DNA from: Acidobacteriota bacterium
Lineage (GTDB): Bacteria; Acidobacteriota; Vicinamibacteria; Fen-336
Direction of reading: 5' to 3'
Assembly (NCBI GenBank): GCA_011526565.1
Contig: WYBL01000085.1
Coordinates: forward strand, 1-33,057
Length of the DNA stretch: 33,057 bases
In this document: positions 6,383 through 14,173 of the stretch, in pieces
Position numbering within the stretch: position 1 is the stretch's first letter
Layout of the letters: every line of letters begins with the position of its first letter
Notes under the pieces: model-generated
What the model was told of the DNA's origin: nothing
Database searches by the model: none
Seen by the model: the letters and a program-made list of their open reading frames with translations, nothing else
Translations under genes and position numbers: made by a program

Positions 6383-6763
6383 ATGCCGTCGAACCCGAAC
6401 CCGAAGCCCGGCCAGGGCAGCAACCTGCACGCGTTCCTGAGCCTGGTCGGCTTCGTGCTCTTCATGTGGATGTTCTGGAACATCGGCAAGCCGTGGGCCA
6501 TCAACTGGGCGCTCCGCGACGAGATGGTCGAAGCGGCCCGATCCCAGCCGAACCTCAAGGGGAACGACGACACCTACGAGAAGCTCGACCAGGAGATCGC
6601 GAAGCTGGGCCTCGACAAGTGGATGACCGTCGACCAGTGCGAGGTCACCCTGGAGGGCAGCATCCGCCGCGTCAAGTGCACCTACGAGCGCGACGTGGAG
6701 ATCATCTTCGGGATCAAGCGCAAGGTCACGTTCGAGAACGAGATCACGACGCCGGTCCTGTGA
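6383..6763 (+). CDS. small membrane protein downstream of lepB, DUF4845-like
   Basis: This 126-residue protein has a soluble Asn/Pro-rich N-terminus, one membrane helix (about 18-36, LVGFVLFMWMFWNIG) and an outward domain ending in a basic-hydrophobic strand pattern (CTYERDVEIIFGIKRKVTFENE). Length, single helix and position after lepB resemble the DUF4845 proteins that follow signal peptidase in other bacteria, but the sequence similarity I can judge by eye is weak. GGAGG sits five bases before the ATG. The function is unknown; it is probably co-transcribed with lepB. Confidence 0.75.
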   Translation: MPSNPNPKPGQGSNLHAFLSLVGFVLFMWMFWNIGKPWAINWALRDEMVEAARSQPNLKGNDDTYEKLDQEIAKLGLDKWMTVDQCEVTLEGSIRRVKCTYERDVEIIFGIKRKVTFENEITTPVL

Positions 6764-6771
6764 GACGCGGC

Positions 6772-6797
6772 GCGGGCCGCGACGGCGCGCGGCCCGC
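6772..6797. terminator. bidirectional GC hairpin between convergent genes
   Basis: A perfect 10-bp inverted repeat (6772-6781 with 6788-6797, loop of 6) lies in the 39-bp gap between the stop codons at 6763 (plus) and 6803 (minus). It is placed to terminate transcripts from both sides, although neither side has a T-run. Confidence 0.5.
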
Positions 6798-6802
6798 CGC
6801 CG

Positions 6803-7966
6803 TCACATCTTGCCGAACAGCTGCTTGGCGATCACCATCAACTGCATGTTGCTGGTGCCCTCGTAGATCTGGCCGACCTTCTGGTCGCGGAAGTACTTCT
6901 CGACCGGGTACTCCTTCGTCAGGCCGTAGCCGCCGTAGACCTCGATCGCCTTCGAGGTCACGAACTCCGCGGTGCGGGAGGCGAACAGCTTCGACATCGC
7001 CGCCTCCTTGATGAAGGGCTGGCCGACGTCGCGCAGCCGGGCGGCGTTGTAGGTCAGCAGCCGGGCGGCCTCGACCTGCATCGCCATCTCGGCGAGCAGG
7101 AAGTTGACGGCCTGGAACTCGGCGATCGGCTTGCCGAACTGGACCCGCTCCTGCGAGTACTTGACGGCGTGGTCGAGCGCGCCCTGGGCGACGCCGACCA
7201 TCTGGGCGCCGATCCCGATGCGGCCCTCGTTCAGGGTCTCGATCGCGATCTTGTAGCCCTTGCCGATCTCGCCGAGCACGTTGTCCTTGGGCACCTTGCA
7301 GCCCTCGAGGATCAGCTCGCAGGTGGAGCTGGCGCGGATGCCGAGCTTGTCCTCCTTCTTGCCGACCGAGAAGCCGGGGAACGAGCGCTCGACCAGGAAC
7401 GCGGTGATCCCCTTGTAGCCCTTGCTCGGGTCGACGGTGGCGATCACGATGAACAGATCGGCCTCGTTGCCGTTGGTGATCCACAGCTTGCGGCCGGTCA
7501 GCTCCCAGTGGTCGCCCTTGTCGTCGGCCTTGCAGGCGAGCGCGAAGGCGTCGGAGCCGGAGCCGGCCTCGGACAGCGCGTAGGCGCCGACCCACTCGGC
7601 GGCCAGCTTCGGGAAGTACTTCTTCTGCTGCTCGGGCGTTCCCCAGCGCAGGATCGCGTTGTTGCACAGCGTGTTCTGCACGTCGACCAGCACCGCCACC
7701 GAGGCGTCGACCCTGGCCAGCTCCTCGATCGCCAGGATCGACATGAAGAACGTGGCGCCGGCGCCGCCGTGGTCGTCGGGGATCTCGATGCCCATGATGC
7801 CGAGGTCGAAGCACTCCTTGACCAGCTCGCGCGGCATCTTCGCCTCCTCGTCCATCTTGTGGACGAGCGGCTTGACGCGCTCCTGGGCGAAGGCCTTCAC
7901 CTGGTCGCGGAACATGACTTCGTCTTCGGAGAGGTCGGAAAGAGGCAGGCTGCGGTGATCGGTCAT
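6803..7966 (-). CDS. acyl-CoA dehydrogenase
   Basis: This 387-residue FAD flavoprotein introduces the alpha-beta double bond into acyl-CoA. It has the three standard domains: an N-terminal helical domain, a middle beta domain with the signature GAYALSEAGSGSDAF near 128, and a C-terminal helical domain. The catalytic base is Glu369 in QIYEGTSNMQL, the position used by short-chain and short/branched-chain enzymes. Substrate class cannot be fixed from sequence alone, though the overall wording resembles short/branched-chain dehydrogenases. The ATG at 7966 is preceded by AGGAGC. It stands alone: no electron-transfer flavoprotein or thiolase is adjacent. Confidence 0.92.
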   Translation of the reverse strand: MTDHRSLPLSDLSEDEVMFRDQVKAFAQERVKPLVHKMDEEAKMPRELVKECFDLGIMGIEIPDDHGGAGATFFMSILAIEELARVDASVAVLVDVQNTLCNNAILRWGTPEQQKKYFPKLAAEWVGAYALSEAGSGSDAFALACKADDKGDHWELTGRKLWITNGNEADLFIVIATVDPSKGYKGITAFLVERSFPGFSVGKKEDKLGIRASSTCELILEGCKVPKDNVLGEIGKGYKIAIETLNEGRIGIGAQMVGVAQGALDHAVKYSQERVQFGKPIAEFQAVNFLLAEMAMQVEAARLLTYNAARLRDVGQPFIKEAAMSKLFASRTAEFVTSKAIEVYGGYGLTKEYPVEKYFRDQKVGQIYEGTSNMQLMVIAKQLFGKM

Positions 7967-8023
7967 GGCGGGGCGCTCCTCGGCAAGAAACGCGTCATGT
8001 TACCCCCGGAGCCCGGTTCGTCC

Positions 8024-8051
8024 TTGACAGCGCCGCGCTTTCGCGTATCTT
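8024..8051 (+). promoter_or_regulatory. promoter of the arginine operon
   Basis: TTGACA at 8024-8029 and TATCTT at 8046-8051, separated by 16 bp, form a near-consensus sigma-70 promoter. Transcription should start near 8058, giving a leader of roughly 190-200 nt before argC. No convincing ArgR-type operator overlaps it. Confidence 0.8.
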
Positions 8052-8065
8052 GCGAGATCGACGCC

Positions 8066-8167
8066 ATGACCACGCTGCTTGCCAAGCGCATGAGGCTCTC
8101 CACGAGGAGGTACCCGTGCGCCCGGCGGGCGGCAACGGCACTCGGGAGGGGCGTGACGGGCGCATAG
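8066..8167 (+). CDS. Arg-rich leader peptide of the arginine operon
   Basis: A 33-codon ORF starts about 8 bases after the predicted transcription start and ends 32 bases before a strong terminator hairpin. It contains seven Arg codons: CGC at codon 8, AGG at 10, AGG-AGG at 14-15, CGG-CGG at 20-21 and AGG at 28. AGG looks rare in this GC-rich coding style, so the AGG pair is a plausible stall site when charged tRNA-Arg is scarce. This is the layout of classical amino-acid attenuators such as trpL or hisL. No strong ribosome binding site precedes the ATG, consistent with a near-leaderless start. The bases around the CGG-CGG codons can pair with the 5' arm of the terminator, a possible antiterminator. 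Confidence 0.6.
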   Translation: MTTLLAKRMRLSTRRYPCARRAATALGRGVTGA

Positions 8168-8199
8168 GCGCAGTCAGCCACACCGGGAGCCGGCCAAGC

Positions 8200-8237
8200 G
8201 GCCCGCTGGAGCGAATCCAGCGGGCCTTTTGTTTTTT
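8200..8237 (+). terminator. intrinsic terminator / attenuator before argC
   Basis: A perfect 11-bp stem (8200-8210 with 8216-8226), a 5-base loop and the tail TTTTGTTTTTT give a textbook Rho-independent terminator. It lies between the arginine operon promoter and the argC start at 8255. Read-through must be possible for the operon to be expressed, so it is very likely a regulated attenuator rather than the end of an upstream unit. Confidence 0.85.
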
Positions 8238-8254
8238 GCGGGGAGGAGCGGCGG

Positions 8255-9235
8255 ATGCAGGTCGACGTGGGGGTGTTCGGGGCGACGGGCTACGCGGGCC
8301 GCGAGGCCGTGCGCCTGCTCTCGGTCCACCCGCGGTGCCGGGTGGCCTTCGCCACGGGGCGCGCCGACGGGCACGTCTCGCACGAGGAAGGCCTCTCGCG
8401 GCGCGCCGACGCCTACCTGCTGGCGCTGCCCCACGGCGTCTCCGGCAGCTACGCCGAGACGCTGCGCGCGAGCTTCCCCGCCGCCGCCGTCGTCGACCTC
8501 TCCGCCGACCTGCGATTGCCGACGGCGGCGGAGTACGCGGCGTGGTACCAGCACCAGCCGCCGGCGCCCGCGCTGCTCGGCCGCGCTCCCTACGGCCTCA
8601 CCGAGTGGAGCCGCGACGCGGTGCGCGGTGCGCGGCTCGTCGCCAACCCCGGCTGCTATGCGACCGCCATGGCACTGCCGCTGCTGCCGCTGTTCGCGGC
8701 GGGCCTGGTCGAGGACGACGTCGTGGTCGACGCCAAGAGCGGCGCCACCGGCGCCGGCAAGGGGCCGCGCGAGGACCTGCTCTTCTGCGAGCTGGCCGAC
8801 GACTTCTCGGCCTACGCCCCGGGCCGCAGCCACCGCCACATCGGCGAGGTGGAAGCGGCGCTGTTCGCCGCCACGGGGCGACGGCCGTCGCTGACCTTCT
8901 GCCCGCACCTGCTGCCGGTCAAGCGCGGCATCCTGGCCACCCTCTACGTGCGCACGCCGCATCCCGCTGCGGCCCTGCGCGAGGCGATCGCCGCGCGCTA
9001 CGCCGGCGAGCGCTTCGTGCACGTGGTCGACGCGCCGCCGCGGCTGTCGGACGTCGCCCACACCAACGACTCCCGCATCTCCGTCCACGACGGCGGCCCC
9101 GGCCGCGTCGTCGTGTTCTCCGCGATCGACAACCTCGGCAAGGGCGCCGCGGGCCAGGCGATCCAGAACCTCAACCTGGCGCTGGGCCTCGAAGAGGGCC
9201 TGGGGCTGCCGTCGCTCTCGGGAGGCCGCGCGTGA
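8255..9235 (+). CDS. argC: N-acetyl-gamma-glutamyl-phosphate reductase
   Basis: This enzyme catalyses the third step of arginine synthesis: NADPH-dependent reduction of N-acetylglutamyl phosphate to the semialdehyde. The 326-residue protein has the Rossmann start VGVFGATGYAGREAVRLL, the active-site Cys134 in ANPGCYAT and the conserved KSGATGAGKGP loop near 163. GGGGAGGAG lies just upstream of the ATG, directly after the attenuator tail. It is the first structural gene of the operon and its stop overlaps the argB start by 4 bases (GTGA). Confidence 0.95.
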   Translation: MQVDVGVFGATGYAGREAVRLLSVHPRCRVAFATGRADGHVSHEEGLSRRADAYLLALPHGVSGSYAETLRASFPAAAVVDLSADLRLPTAAEYAAWYQHQPPAPALLGRAPYGLTEWSRDAVRGARLVANPGCYATAMALPLLPLFAAGLVEDDVVVDAKSGATGAGKGPREDLLFCELADDFSAYAPGRSHRHIGEVEAALFAATGRRPSLTFCPHLLPVKRGILATLYVRTPHPAAALREAIAARYAGERFVHVVDAPPRLSDVAHTNDSRISVHDGGPGRVVVFSAIDNLGKGAAGQAIQNLNLALGLEEGLGLPSLSGGRA

Positions 9236-10044
9236 GCCGCAACAAGAAGGCGAAGGAACCACTGCCCCGCTTCGGCGGGCCGCTGCCCGTGCGCGTGTAC
9301 AAGGTCGGCGGACCGGCGCTGGAGGACCCGGCGCTGCTCGCGCCGCTGGCGGCGGAGCTGCGCCGGCAGGACGGTCACGTGGTGCTCGTCCACGGCGGCG
9401 GTCGCCAGATCGAGCGCATGCTGGCCGCGCTGGGCATCGAGTCGGCGTTCGTCGGCGGTCGCCGCGCCACGTCGCCCGAGGCGATGGCCGTGGTCGAGAT
9501 GGTGCTGTCGGGCGGCACCAGCAAGCAGCTCGCCGGCGGCCTGTCCGCCTGCGGGCTGCCCGCCGTCGGCATCTCCGGCCGTGACGCGGGCCTGATCCGC
9601 GCCGAGCTGGTGCCGGGGCTCGGGCGCGTCGGCGTGCCGTTCTCGGTCCATCCCGACCCGATCCTCGCGCTGTGGACGGCCGGCCTCGTGCCCGTGATCG
9701 CGCCCGTCTCGCAGGGCCCGGACGGCGCGGCCGTCAACGTCAACGCCGACGAGGCGGCGCTGGCCGTCGCCCAGGCGTTGTTCGCGCAGAGCCTCGTCTA
9801 CCTCTCCGACGTCGACGGCGTGCGTGTCGACGGCCAGGCGGTCGCCGCCCTGGACGAAGGCGAGATCGCGCGGCGCACGGCCGACGGCACGATCGCGGGC
9901 GGCATGGCGATGAAGGTCGGCACCGCGCTGCAGGCGGCCCGGGCCGGCATCGCCGAGGTGGTGATCGCCGGCCGCGCCCGGCTCGAGGGCGGCTTCGCCG
10001 GCACCCGCGTGGTGGCCGCCGCGGCGGCCGAGGCGCGGGCGTGA
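9232..10044 (+). CDS. argB: acetylglutamate kinase
   Basis: This enzyme phosphorylates N-acetylglutamate with ATP, the second step of the pathway. The 270-residue amino-acid-kinase-family protein has VYKVGGPAL, HGGGRQIERML, a VNVNADEAAL segment and LSDVDGVRVDG, ending with GGMAMKVGTALQAA. The GTG at 9232 overlaps the argC stop and has GGAGG six bases upstream. About 17 extra basic and polar residues (MSRNKKAKEPLPRFGG) precede the usual start of the fold. N-terminal extensions often accompany arginine-sensitive hexameric forms, so feedback inhibition is possible but not shown. Confidence 0.95.
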   Translation: MSRNKKAKEPLPRFGGPLPVRVYKVGGPALEDPALLAPLAAELRRQDGHVVLVHGGGRQIERMLAALGIESAFVGGRRATSPEAMAVVEMVLSGGTSKQLAGGLSACGLPAVGISGRDAGLIRAELVPGLGRVGVPFSVHPDPILALWTAGLVPVIAPVSQGPDGAAVNVNADEAALAVAQALFAQSLVYLSDVDGVRVDGQAVAALDEGEIARRTADGTIAGGMAMKVGTALQAARAGIAEVVIAGRARLEGGFAGTRVVAAAAAEARA

Positions 10045-11204
10045 ACGCGCTGCTCGGCGTCTACGAGCGCGACCTCACGTTCGTCTCGGGCAGGGGTGCG
10101 TCCCTGCAGACCGACGACGGGCGCGAGTTCCTCGACTTCGCCGCGGGCGTCGGCGTCAACGGCCTCGGCCACGGGCACAAGGCGGTGGTGAAGGCGATCC
10201 GCGAGCAGGCCGGCAAGCTCGTCCACCTCAGCAACCTGTACCACTCGCAGCCCGCGGCCCGGCTCGCGGAGCGCCTCTCGGCGCTTTCGTTCCCGTCCCG
10301 CGTGTTCCTGTGCAACTCGGGCACCGAGGCGGTCGAGGCGGCGCTCAAGTTCTCGCGCCGGGTCGGCGGGCCGGAGCGCACGGAGTTCGTCGCCTTCGAG
10401 CGCGGCTTCCACGGCCGCTCGTTGGGCGCCCTGTCGATCACCTGGAACGCGAAGTACCGCGAGCCGTTCGGGCCGCTGGTGCCCGGCGTGCGGTTCTGCC
10501 CGTGGGACGACCTGGCGGCGGCGGCCGAAGCGATCACGGAGCGCACGGCGGCGGTGGTGGTCGAGACGGTGCAGGGCGAAGGCGGCGTGCGGCCGGCGTC
10601 GCCCGCTTTCCTGCAGGGGCTGCGCGAGCTGTGCACGGCGCGCGGGGCGCTGCTGGTCGCGGAAGAGGTGCAGTGCGGTCTCGGGCGCACCGGCAGGCTC
10701 TTCGCCTACGAACACGCCGGGATCACGCCCGATCTGCTGACGCTCGCCAAGCCGCTCGGCGGCGGGCTGCCGATGGGGGCGGTGCTGCTGCGCGAGGACC
10801 TGGCGGCGGCGATCCACGTGGGCGACCACGGGTCCACGTTCGGCGGCAACCCCGTGGCGGCGGCCGCCGCGCTGGCGGTGCTCGACACGCTCACGGCGCC
10901 AGGCTTCCTCGACGGCGTGGCACGGCGGGGCGAGCAGCTCTTCCGCGGCCTGCGCGCGCTGAAGCGCAAGCACGCGCAGGTCGTGGACGTGCGCGGCCTG
11001 GGGCTGATGGCGGGCGTGCAGTTCGAAGGCGCCTCGGGTCCCGTCGTCAAGGGCCTGCGTGAGCAGGGCGTGCTGGCGACGAAGGCCGGCGACGACGTGC
11101 TGCGGCTGCTGCCGCCGCTGGTCGTGAAGCCGGGACAGGTGAAGGCGATGCTGGCCGCGCTCGACGCGGTGCTCTCGGGAGGCGCCGGTGCTGCAGGTGC
11201 GTGA
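10041..11204 (+). CDS. argD: acetylornithine aminotransferase
   Basis: This PLP-dependent class III aminotransferase converts N-acetylglutamate semialdehyde to N-acetylornithine. The 387-residue protein has the glycine loop CNSGTEAVEAALK near 91-103, FERGFHGRS near 119, and the PLP Lys237 in TLAKPLGGG. One oddity: the motif that normally reads DEVQ, whose Asp pairs with the PLP ring nitrogen, reads EEVQ here (residues 208-211). The GTG at 10041 overlaps the argB stop by 4 bases. Class III relatives such as GABA or ornithine aminotransferase are excluded mainly by operon context. Confidence 0.93.
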   Translation: MNALLGVYERDLTFVSGRGASLQTDDGREFLDFAAGVGVNGLGHGHKAVVKAIREQAGKLVHLSNLYHSQPAARLAERLSALSFPSRVFLCNSGTEAVEAALKFSRRVGGPERTEFVAFERGFHGRSLGALSITWNAKYREPFGPLVPGVRFCPWDDLAAAAEAITERTAAVVVETVQGEGGVRPASPAFLQGLRELCTARGALLVAEEVQCGLGRTGRLFAYEHAGITPDLLTLAKPLGGGLPMGAVLLREDLAAAIHVGDHGSTFGGNPVAAAAALAVLDTLTAPGFLDGVARRGEQLFRGLRALKRKHAQVVDVRGLGLMAGVQFEGASGPVVKGLREQGVLATKAGDDVLRLLPPLVVKPGQVKAMLAALDAVLSGGAGAAGA

Positions 11205-11718
11205 GGTGGCGGTCGTGGACACGGCGGACGTGGCGCTGCGCAAGGCCGCCCCGGCCGACGTGGCGGGGCTGCTCGCGCTGATCAACGGCTACGCGTCGCG
11301 CGGGCAGCTCCTGCCGCGCACGGCCGAGTCGCTGCAGGCGCGGCTCGGCGACTTCAGCGTGGCGGTCGACGGAAGCGGCGCCGTGCTCGGCTGCGCGGCG
11401 CTGACGCCGCTCGGGCCCGGCGTCGGCGAGGTGCGCTCGCTGGCCGTGGCGCCCGAGCACGCGGGGCGCGGCCTGGGGCGCGCGCTGGTGATCGCGCTGC
11501 TGAACGAGGCGGATGGCCGCGGCTTCCAGCAGGTGCTGGCGCTGACCCGCCGCGTCTCGTTCTTCGAGGCGCTCGGCTTCGCCCCCACCCGCCGCGAGAA
11601 CTACCTGGACAAGCTGATGGTCGACTGCCAGGCGTGTCCCAAGAACCTGTGCTGCGACGAGACGGCGATGGTGCGTTCCCCTGCCCGGCCGAAGCCGGCG
11701 CCGAAGGAGTTCGTGTGA
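11188..11718 (+). CDS. argA: short N-acetylglutamate synthase (GNAT family)
   Basis: This enzyme acetylates glutamate with acetyl-CoA, the entry step of the pathway. The 176-residue single GNAT domain has the acetyl-CoA loop [12 protein letters not shown] near 91 and the strand pattern [18 protein letters not shown]. The ending [16 protein letters not shown] matches the Cys-containing tail of stand-alone NAGS enzymes, which lack the kinase-like domain of E. coli ArgA. The GTG at 11188 lies inside the end of argD and has GGGAGG five bases upstream. The operon also has argJ, which can make acetylglutamate by recycling acetyl groups, so this enzyme would prime the cycle. Confidence 0.85.
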   Translation: MLQVREVAVVDTADVALRKAAPADVAGLLALINGYASRGQLLPRTAESLQARLGDFSVAVDGSGAVLGCAALTPLGPGVGEVRSLAVAPEHAGRGLGRALVIALLNEADGRGFQQVLALTRRVSFFEALGFAPTRRENYLDKLMVDCQACPKNLCCDETAMVRSPARPKPAPKEFV

Positions 11719-12998
11719 AGATCGCGGCCCGCGAAGAAGGAGTCGAATCGAACGTGAGCGTCAAGAAGGTCGTCCTCGCCTATTCCGGCGGTCTCGACAC
11801 CTCGATCATCATCCCGTGGATCAAGCAGAACTACGGGTGGGCCGAGATCGTCGGCTACTGCGGCGACGTCGGCCAGGGCGAGGACCTGGAGGCCGTGCGC
11901 CGCAAGGCGCTGGCGACGGGCGCCTCCGAGTGCGTGGTCGAGGACCTGCGCGAGAGCTTCGTGCGCGACTACTGCTTCGAGGCGCTCAAGGCCGGCGCGG
12001 TGTACGAGGACTCTTACCTGCTCGGCACGTCGCTCGCGCGCCCGATCCTGGCACTCGGCCAGGTGCGGGCCGCGCTCGCCTGCGGCGCCGACGCGCTGGC
12101 CCACGGCGCGACCGGCAAGGGCAACGACCAGGTCCGCTTCGAGTGCACGTACGCGACCTTCGCGCCGCACCTGAAGGTGATCGCGCCGTGGCGGGAGTGG
12201 AACATCCGCTCGCGCGAGGACGCCCTCGCCTACGCCGCCGCCCACCACGTGCCCGTCGACCAGACTCCGAAGGACATCTTCAGCCGCGACGGCAACCTGT
12301 GGCACCTCTCGCACGAGGGCGGCAACCTCGAGGACGTGTGGGACGCGCCGCGCGCGGAGATGTTCAAGCTGACCGTGCAGCCGCAGGACGGCCCGGACGG
12401 CGCCGAGGAGATCGAGATCGCGTTCGAGCAGGGCGTGCCGGTCGCGATCGAGGGCCGGAAGATGGGGCCCGTCGCGCTGCTCGAGACGCTCAACGCCGCC
12501 GGCGCCCGCCACGGCGTCGGCCGCGTCGACCTGGTCGAGAACCGCCTGGTCGGCATCAAGTCGCGCGGCGTGTACGAGACGCCGGGCGGGACCATCCTGT
12601 ACGCCGCGCACCGCGAGCTGGAGCGGCTGGTGCTCGACCGCGCGACGATGCACTTCAAGCAGCAGGTGGCGCTGCGCTACGCCGAGCTCGTCTACGACGG
12701 GCTGTGGTTCTCGCCGCTGCGCGAAGCGCTGGCCCGCTTCGTCGACTCCACGCAGCGCAACGTGACCGGCGACGTCCGCGTGCGGCTGTTCAAGGGCCAC
12801 GCGACGCCTGTCGGCCGCCGCTCTCCGCGCAGCCTGTACCGCCAGGACCTCGCCACGTTCGGCGAAGGCATGAGCTACGACCACAAGGACGCCGAAGGCT
12901 TCATCCGCCTGTTCAGTCTGCCGGAGCGGGTGCGGGCGCTGACCCACGGCGTGGACCTGCCGGAGGGCGTGGCGGCGCCCGTCTCCTCGCGCGAATGA
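11715..12998 (+). CDS. argG: argininosuccinate synthase
   Basis: This enzyme joins citrulline and aspartate with ATP to form argininosuccinate. The protein has the PP-loop [12 protein letters not shown], the [19 protein letters not shown] segment ([15 protein letters not shown]) and the C-terminal SPLREAL and [11 protein letters not shown] stretches. The GTG at 11715 overlaps the previous stop by 4 bases and has AAGGAG five bases upstream, giving 427 residues. A second GTG at 11754 would start at [13 protein letters not shown], closer to the usual family N-terminus, with AAGGAG 11 bases away. I prefer 11715 for its overlap and ribosome binding site, but the choice is uncertain. Confidence 0.95.
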   Translation: MKIAAREEGVESNVSVKKVVLAYSGGLDTSIIIPWIKQNYGWAEIVGYCGDVGQGEDLEAVRRKALATGASECVVEDLRESFVRDYCFEALKAGAVYEDSYLLGTSLARPILALGQVRAALACGADALAHGATGKGNDQVRFECTYATFAPHLKVIAPWREWNIRSREDALAYAAAHHVPVDQTPKDIFSRDGNLWHLSHEGGNLEDVWDAPRAEMFKLTVQPQDGPDGAEEIEIAFEQGVPVAIEGRKMGPVALLETLNAAGARHGVGRVDLVENRLVGIKSRGVYETPGGTILYAAHRELERLVLDRATMHFKQQVALRYAELVYDGLWFSPLREALARFVDSTQRNVTGDVRVRLFKGHATPVGRRSPRSLYRQDLATFGEGMSYDHKDAEGFIRLFSLPERVRALTHGVDLPEGVAAPVSSRE

Positions 12999-14173
12999 GC
13001 GTCACGGCTCCTCGCGGGTTCCGCGCTGCCGGGGTGGCGGCCGGCATCAAGCCCGGCCGCCCCGACCTGGCGCTGATCGTCGCCGACGCGCCGTGCGCCG
13101 TGGCGGCGGTGTTCACCACCAACCGCGCGCAAGCGGCGCCGATCAAGGTCTCGCAGGAGCACCTGGCCGGCGGCCGCGCGCGCGCCGTCGTCGTCAACGC
13201 CGGCTGCGCCAATGCGGGCACCGGCGAAGCGGGAGTCGCCGACGCGCGGGCGATGGCACGGGCCACGGCCGAGGCGCTGGGCTGCGCCGCGGCCGAGGTG
13301 GTCGTCGCCTCCACCGGGGTGATCGGCGTGCGGCTGCCGATGGACAAGGTGCGCGGCGGGATCGCCGACGCGGCGCGCGAGCTGGCCGCGGACGGCGGCC
13401 CGGTCGCCGCGCGCGCGATCCTGACCACCGACACCTACCCCAAGGAGATCGCCGTCGAGATCGCCGGCGCGGGCGGGGCGAAGGTCGGGGCGATGGCCAA
13501 GGGCGCCGGCATGATCGCGCCCAACATGGCGACGATGCTGGCCTTCTTCACGACCGACGCCGTCGTGCCGCCCGCCCTGCTCCGCGAGGCGCTGGTCCAC
13601 GCGGTCGGCGAGAGCCTCAATCGCATCACCGTCGACGGCGACACCTCGACCAACGACATGGCGGTCGTGCTGGCGAGCGGCGCCTCGGGTTTCCGGGTCG
13701 AGGGGCCGGGGGCCGCATTCGACGCCTTCCGCGACGCGCTGACCGGGGCCGCGCGCGCGCTGGCGCAGATGATCGTGCGCGACGGCGAAGGTGCCACCCG
13801 CATTGCCGAGGTCCGCGTCGAAGGCGCGCGCAACCCGTCCGAGGCCGACCGCATCGCCCGCACGGTGGCCGAGTCCCCGCTCGTCAAGACGGCACTGCAC
13901 GGCGGCGACCCCAACTGGGGCCGCATCCTGGCCGCGGTCGGCCGCTCCGGCGTCGACGTGGACGCCTCCCGGGTCGACGTGCTGCTGGGCGACGTCTGGG
14001 TCTGCGCGCGTGGCGCGGCGGCCGACTACGACGAGGAGGTGGCCCACCGCGCCGTGCTCGAGGACCCGGTGCGGATCACGATCCGCCTCGGTTCCGGCAC
14101 CGCAACCGGATGGATGTGGACCTGCGACTTTTCGAAGGGCTACGTCGAAGTGAACGCCCACTACCGCTCATGA
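12995..14173 (+). CDS. argJ: glutamate N-acetyltransferase / ornithine acetyltransferase
   Basis: This enzyme transfers the acetyl group from N-acetylornithine back to glutamate, making arginine synthesis cyclic; some versions also use acetyl-CoA. The 392-residue precursor self-cleaves before the nucleophilic Thr180 in [14 protein letters not shown]. The N-terminal [13 protein letters not shown] and the C-terminal [11 protein letters not shown] motifs are typical. The ATG at 12995 overlaps the argG stop (ATGA). argE is not in the operon, consistent with argJ doing the deacetylation. Confidence 0.95.
   Translation: MSVTAPRGFRAAGVAAGIKPGRPDLALIVADAPCAVAAVFTTNRAQAAPIKVSQEHLAGGRARAVVVNAGCANAGTGEAGVADARAMARATAEALGCAAAEVVVASTGVIGVRLPMDKVRGGIADAARELAADGGPVAARAILTTDTYPKEIAVEIAGAGGAKVGAMAKGAGMIAPNMATMLAFFTTDAVVPPALLREALVHAVGESLNRITVDGDTSTNDMAVVLASGASGFRVEGPGAAFDAFRDALTGAARALAQMIVRDGEGATRIAEVRVEGARNPSEADRIARTVAESPLVKTALHGGDPNWGRILAAVGRSGVDVDASRVDVLLGDVWVCARGAAADYDEEVAHRAVLEDPVRITIRLGSGTATGWMWTCDFSKGYVEVNAHYRS

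Noticed and set aside
8100..8120. Resemblance of AGGAGGTACCCGTGCG to the T-box antiterminator sequence
   Set aside because: The conserved T-box core is not matched exactly, it lies about 90 bases before the terminator instead of overlapping its 5' arm, and no specifier-loop structure is evident.
8201..8226. T-arm-like GCTGGAGCGAATCCAGC suggesting a tRNA end
   Set aside because: The TTC of the T-loop is missing, no acceptor or anticodon arms can be placed, and the stem plus T-run is a terminator.
8104..8254. Alternative leader ORF from GTG 8116 with a strong AGGAGGT upstream
   Set aside because: It reads through the terminator and on into the argC region in a frame with no recognisable protein. 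The Shine-Dalgarno-like bases are the AGG-AGG codons of the Arg-rich leader. It is kept only as a possible secondary start.
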